Both the position numbers and the translations under genes were made by a program. The notes under the pieces are model-generated. The model saw nothing but the letters and a program-made list of their open reading frames with translations, was not told the DNA's origin and did not search any database. Below, in pieces: positions 61,790 to 64,000 of a DNA stretch of 64,000 nt; the stretch's first letter is position 1, and every line of letters begins with the position of its first letter. The stretch comes from Sipunculus nudus (taxonomy: Eukaryota > Annelida > Sipuncula > Golfingiida > Sipunculidae), in the NCBI GenBank assembly GCA_026874595.1, contig CM049306.1:42840019-42904018 (forward strand), read 5' to 3'.

Positions 61790-63491
61790 GCTAATTAACA
61801 GCAATCTGTCTGTTTTTATGTGTATTGTTTGTGTTCGTCCGTGCATGATATAGGATATTTATTAATTTACGTATATCTTATAAGAAATGCATGAATGTTG
61901 TACCCAGTCATGTTTTGTACTGTTTTATAGTGCTTTACGGGGAATTCTGGAATATTTTAGTTATGCTTATTGTAGTACTAAATATTTTTTTCTATATATG
62001 TGCGGGCACGATGAAATTACCCAATTGCAATTTGAGATTAATAAAGTGTATCTTGGCTTAGCTTATATATAAAAACCCAAGGCTTAATAAGGATCTAAGG
62101 TTTCTATATGTTTATTTTTACTGGACAAAATTGCATGCGTGTGCTAGTTGATCCAAAACAGAAAACTGTTACGGCATGTTATGCACATCCTTTGTGAATT
62201 AGAAGATACACGAGGAAATACTGGTGACATTTATGACACTCAGAATGGTCCTATATCTTACCTGTAAAAAAGCCTATGTATAAAATTGCATTGTATTGTA
62301 TTAAAGTGTGTATTCATCAATTTTACCTTAATAGTACAATTGCACATTTATCCATACACTGTCCACTGGAACTGCATTTACAAAACTTTTTTGTTTGCTT
62401 CAGTATTTTATTGATTTCACAACATAACAGTACACAGAGCAGTATATGATAAAATATTCATAATATGGATTACGGCATTATCTATACATGGATGTATCTT
62501 CACACATACACACATTTACATTTATATATAGATATATATTTACATATACACCTCGACAGTAACATATCTGTACAATGGAATGATCAGTAGTATATAGGAT
62601 GTATGTAACTATTAGTTACACACACTCACGTGGCGAGATAATCACCGATATATCTCATATACCAAGCATGACAATGTGAAGGTTGGCTCCACCTATAACA
62701 CTACCACCACGGATGTACAACTCCACAACACATACAATGGAATAAACGTCATGGTGGTATCTGTACTGTGTGTCTCTGAATCCTTGCTTGTATATGTTCT
62801 CAAGTAATATTTCTGGAAAGCCACACTCCTTTTAATGTCTCGATCAAAACTGGATAATCTTTATTCCAGATAACAGGAATTTTCTCGGTGCCATGAAAGG
62901 CAATGAACTTTTCTGGGGAAATACTTCATTTTCTTTTTCATTCTAAAGGAAATTATAATACTATACAATTTATTAAAGAACTATTAAGTTAAGAATAACT
63001 TTAAAGTTTAAATTCACTTTAACTTTAAAATTTAAAGTTTTAGGGTATCATGAATTGCCATTTTAGTTTTCTTTCTGACGTCATACCTGAATGTTTTATG
63101 ACATCATGAATAAATCTAAATACTAATGAGGCCAACAAGACATCAGCCACCCTTTAAAAATGAAGGAAAAAGAATACCCATGATCATGAAGACTATTTTA
63201 CATGCAAAAAAAATAAAAAAAAAAGAAAATACTCCCGTTACTTCAAATGTTTCATCCAAGAAATTCATCAGTTAAACCAGTGTAAGGTTTTAGCACAATT
63301 GTATAAAGTAAATGACCAATTACAGAGGCCCCTAAAGACACACAATCCAGATACACCATCAATTATATACTGTATATTATTCTATATAAACCATAAACCA
63401 GCGTCACATAATGTATGTATCCTGTTTAATGCACAAAAAATGCAACTGGAAGCCACTCTGTGAGTACTCCTGTACATTGCATTTGTCTTTA

Positions 63492-63537
<46 letters not shown>

Positions 63538-64000
63538 AGCATTGTAACATACCACAAAAATATCTTGGTAGTGTTCAGTGTTGTACACAAAGTATGGTAA
63601 ATAAAACAAATGGTATATACTGTAAACACAAAAAGTGCTCTTTCAAGTTAAATTTCAAGTTGCCAATTTATCTTATTTTATTTTAATGTACATGAACTCA
63701 AAGGAAACAATTCTTGGCTCTATTTCCTAATTAAATGCTTAAGTCATGATCACGTAATTTTATTAATTTTGTTCAGTTTTACAGGCTTTGTTTGAAAGAT
63801 TTCATAATTTCCAGTATTTTCTTTGTTTTTCATTTGAAAAAAAAAATGAACTGTTTGTTAATTTTCTCAATTGTGTGACATTCATTTTAATGATCTACCT
63901 TTAATTTTTTTTCTTCCTATCATATATGATATTAACATCATTTTGTAACACCATAATTCACTTTCACCATCTTTCATATGAATAAGTGCAGCCTTTACAG
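61790..64000. other. Gene-less stretch to the window edge
   Basis: No gene was recognised. A minus-strand AATAAA (complement of 62407-62412) could end a transcript from a gene beyond 64000, but there is no other support. A CRE palindrome lies at 63076-63083 and a (TA)n tract at 63496-63534. Confidence 0.35.
63496..63534. repeat. (TA)n microsatellite
   Basis: About 19 TA units. Tyr/Ile open frames on both strands are artefacts of it. Confidence 0.97.

Overview
This is AT-rich, gene-poor animal nuclear DNA, dense in repeats. The only confidently supported gene has spliced GT-AG exons. The rest is mostly transposons, SINEs, tandem arrays, microsatellites and long G/C runs. The mitochondrial-type P450, the tRNA-derived SINEs and the repeat families with short subterminal inverted repeats, internal tandem units and a 3' hairpin together suggest a lophotrochozoan, most likely a mollusc (perhaps a bivalve). 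No species marker was seen, so this is an inference.

Layout. 1-6.2 kb: a hairpin element, a repeat called family B here, a ~130-bp tandem array, a ~520-bp tandem duplication and a 750-bp GA block. 6.2-19.5 kb: mostly unassigned DNA with one family A element (9.8-11.9 kb), two tail-to-tail SINEs (15.0-15.5 kb) and one possible orphan promoter/first exon (7.2 kb). 19.58-25.88 kb: a complete mitochondrial-clan cytochrome P450 gene on the + strand, with a CRE, a TATA box, a 5'UTR exon and nine coding exons (505 residues). A 335-bp MITE sits in its 3' flank and supplies a possible poly(A) signal. 30.8-33.8 kb: a PIF/Harbinger transposon with a TTA target duplication and terminal inverted repeats, but a broken transposase gene. 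40-46 kb: two small hAT-like MITEs and one SINE.

46-61 kb: a cluster of family A elements in both orientations. One has been split by a degraded pogo/Tigger element (47790-49008), and its paralogues supply the empty site. Family A resembles Helentron-associated (HINE/Pearl-like) elements, which is the most interesting recurrent structure here. 55.96-61.79 kb is also bracketed by a ~225-bp inverted repeat pair. 61.8-64 kb holds no recognised gene.

The P450 is the only gene for which a cellular role can be proposed: a monooxygenase of the mitochondrial inner membrane or matrix, fed electrons by adrenodoxin-type ferredoxin. All other protein-like sequence is transposase debris or unidentified.
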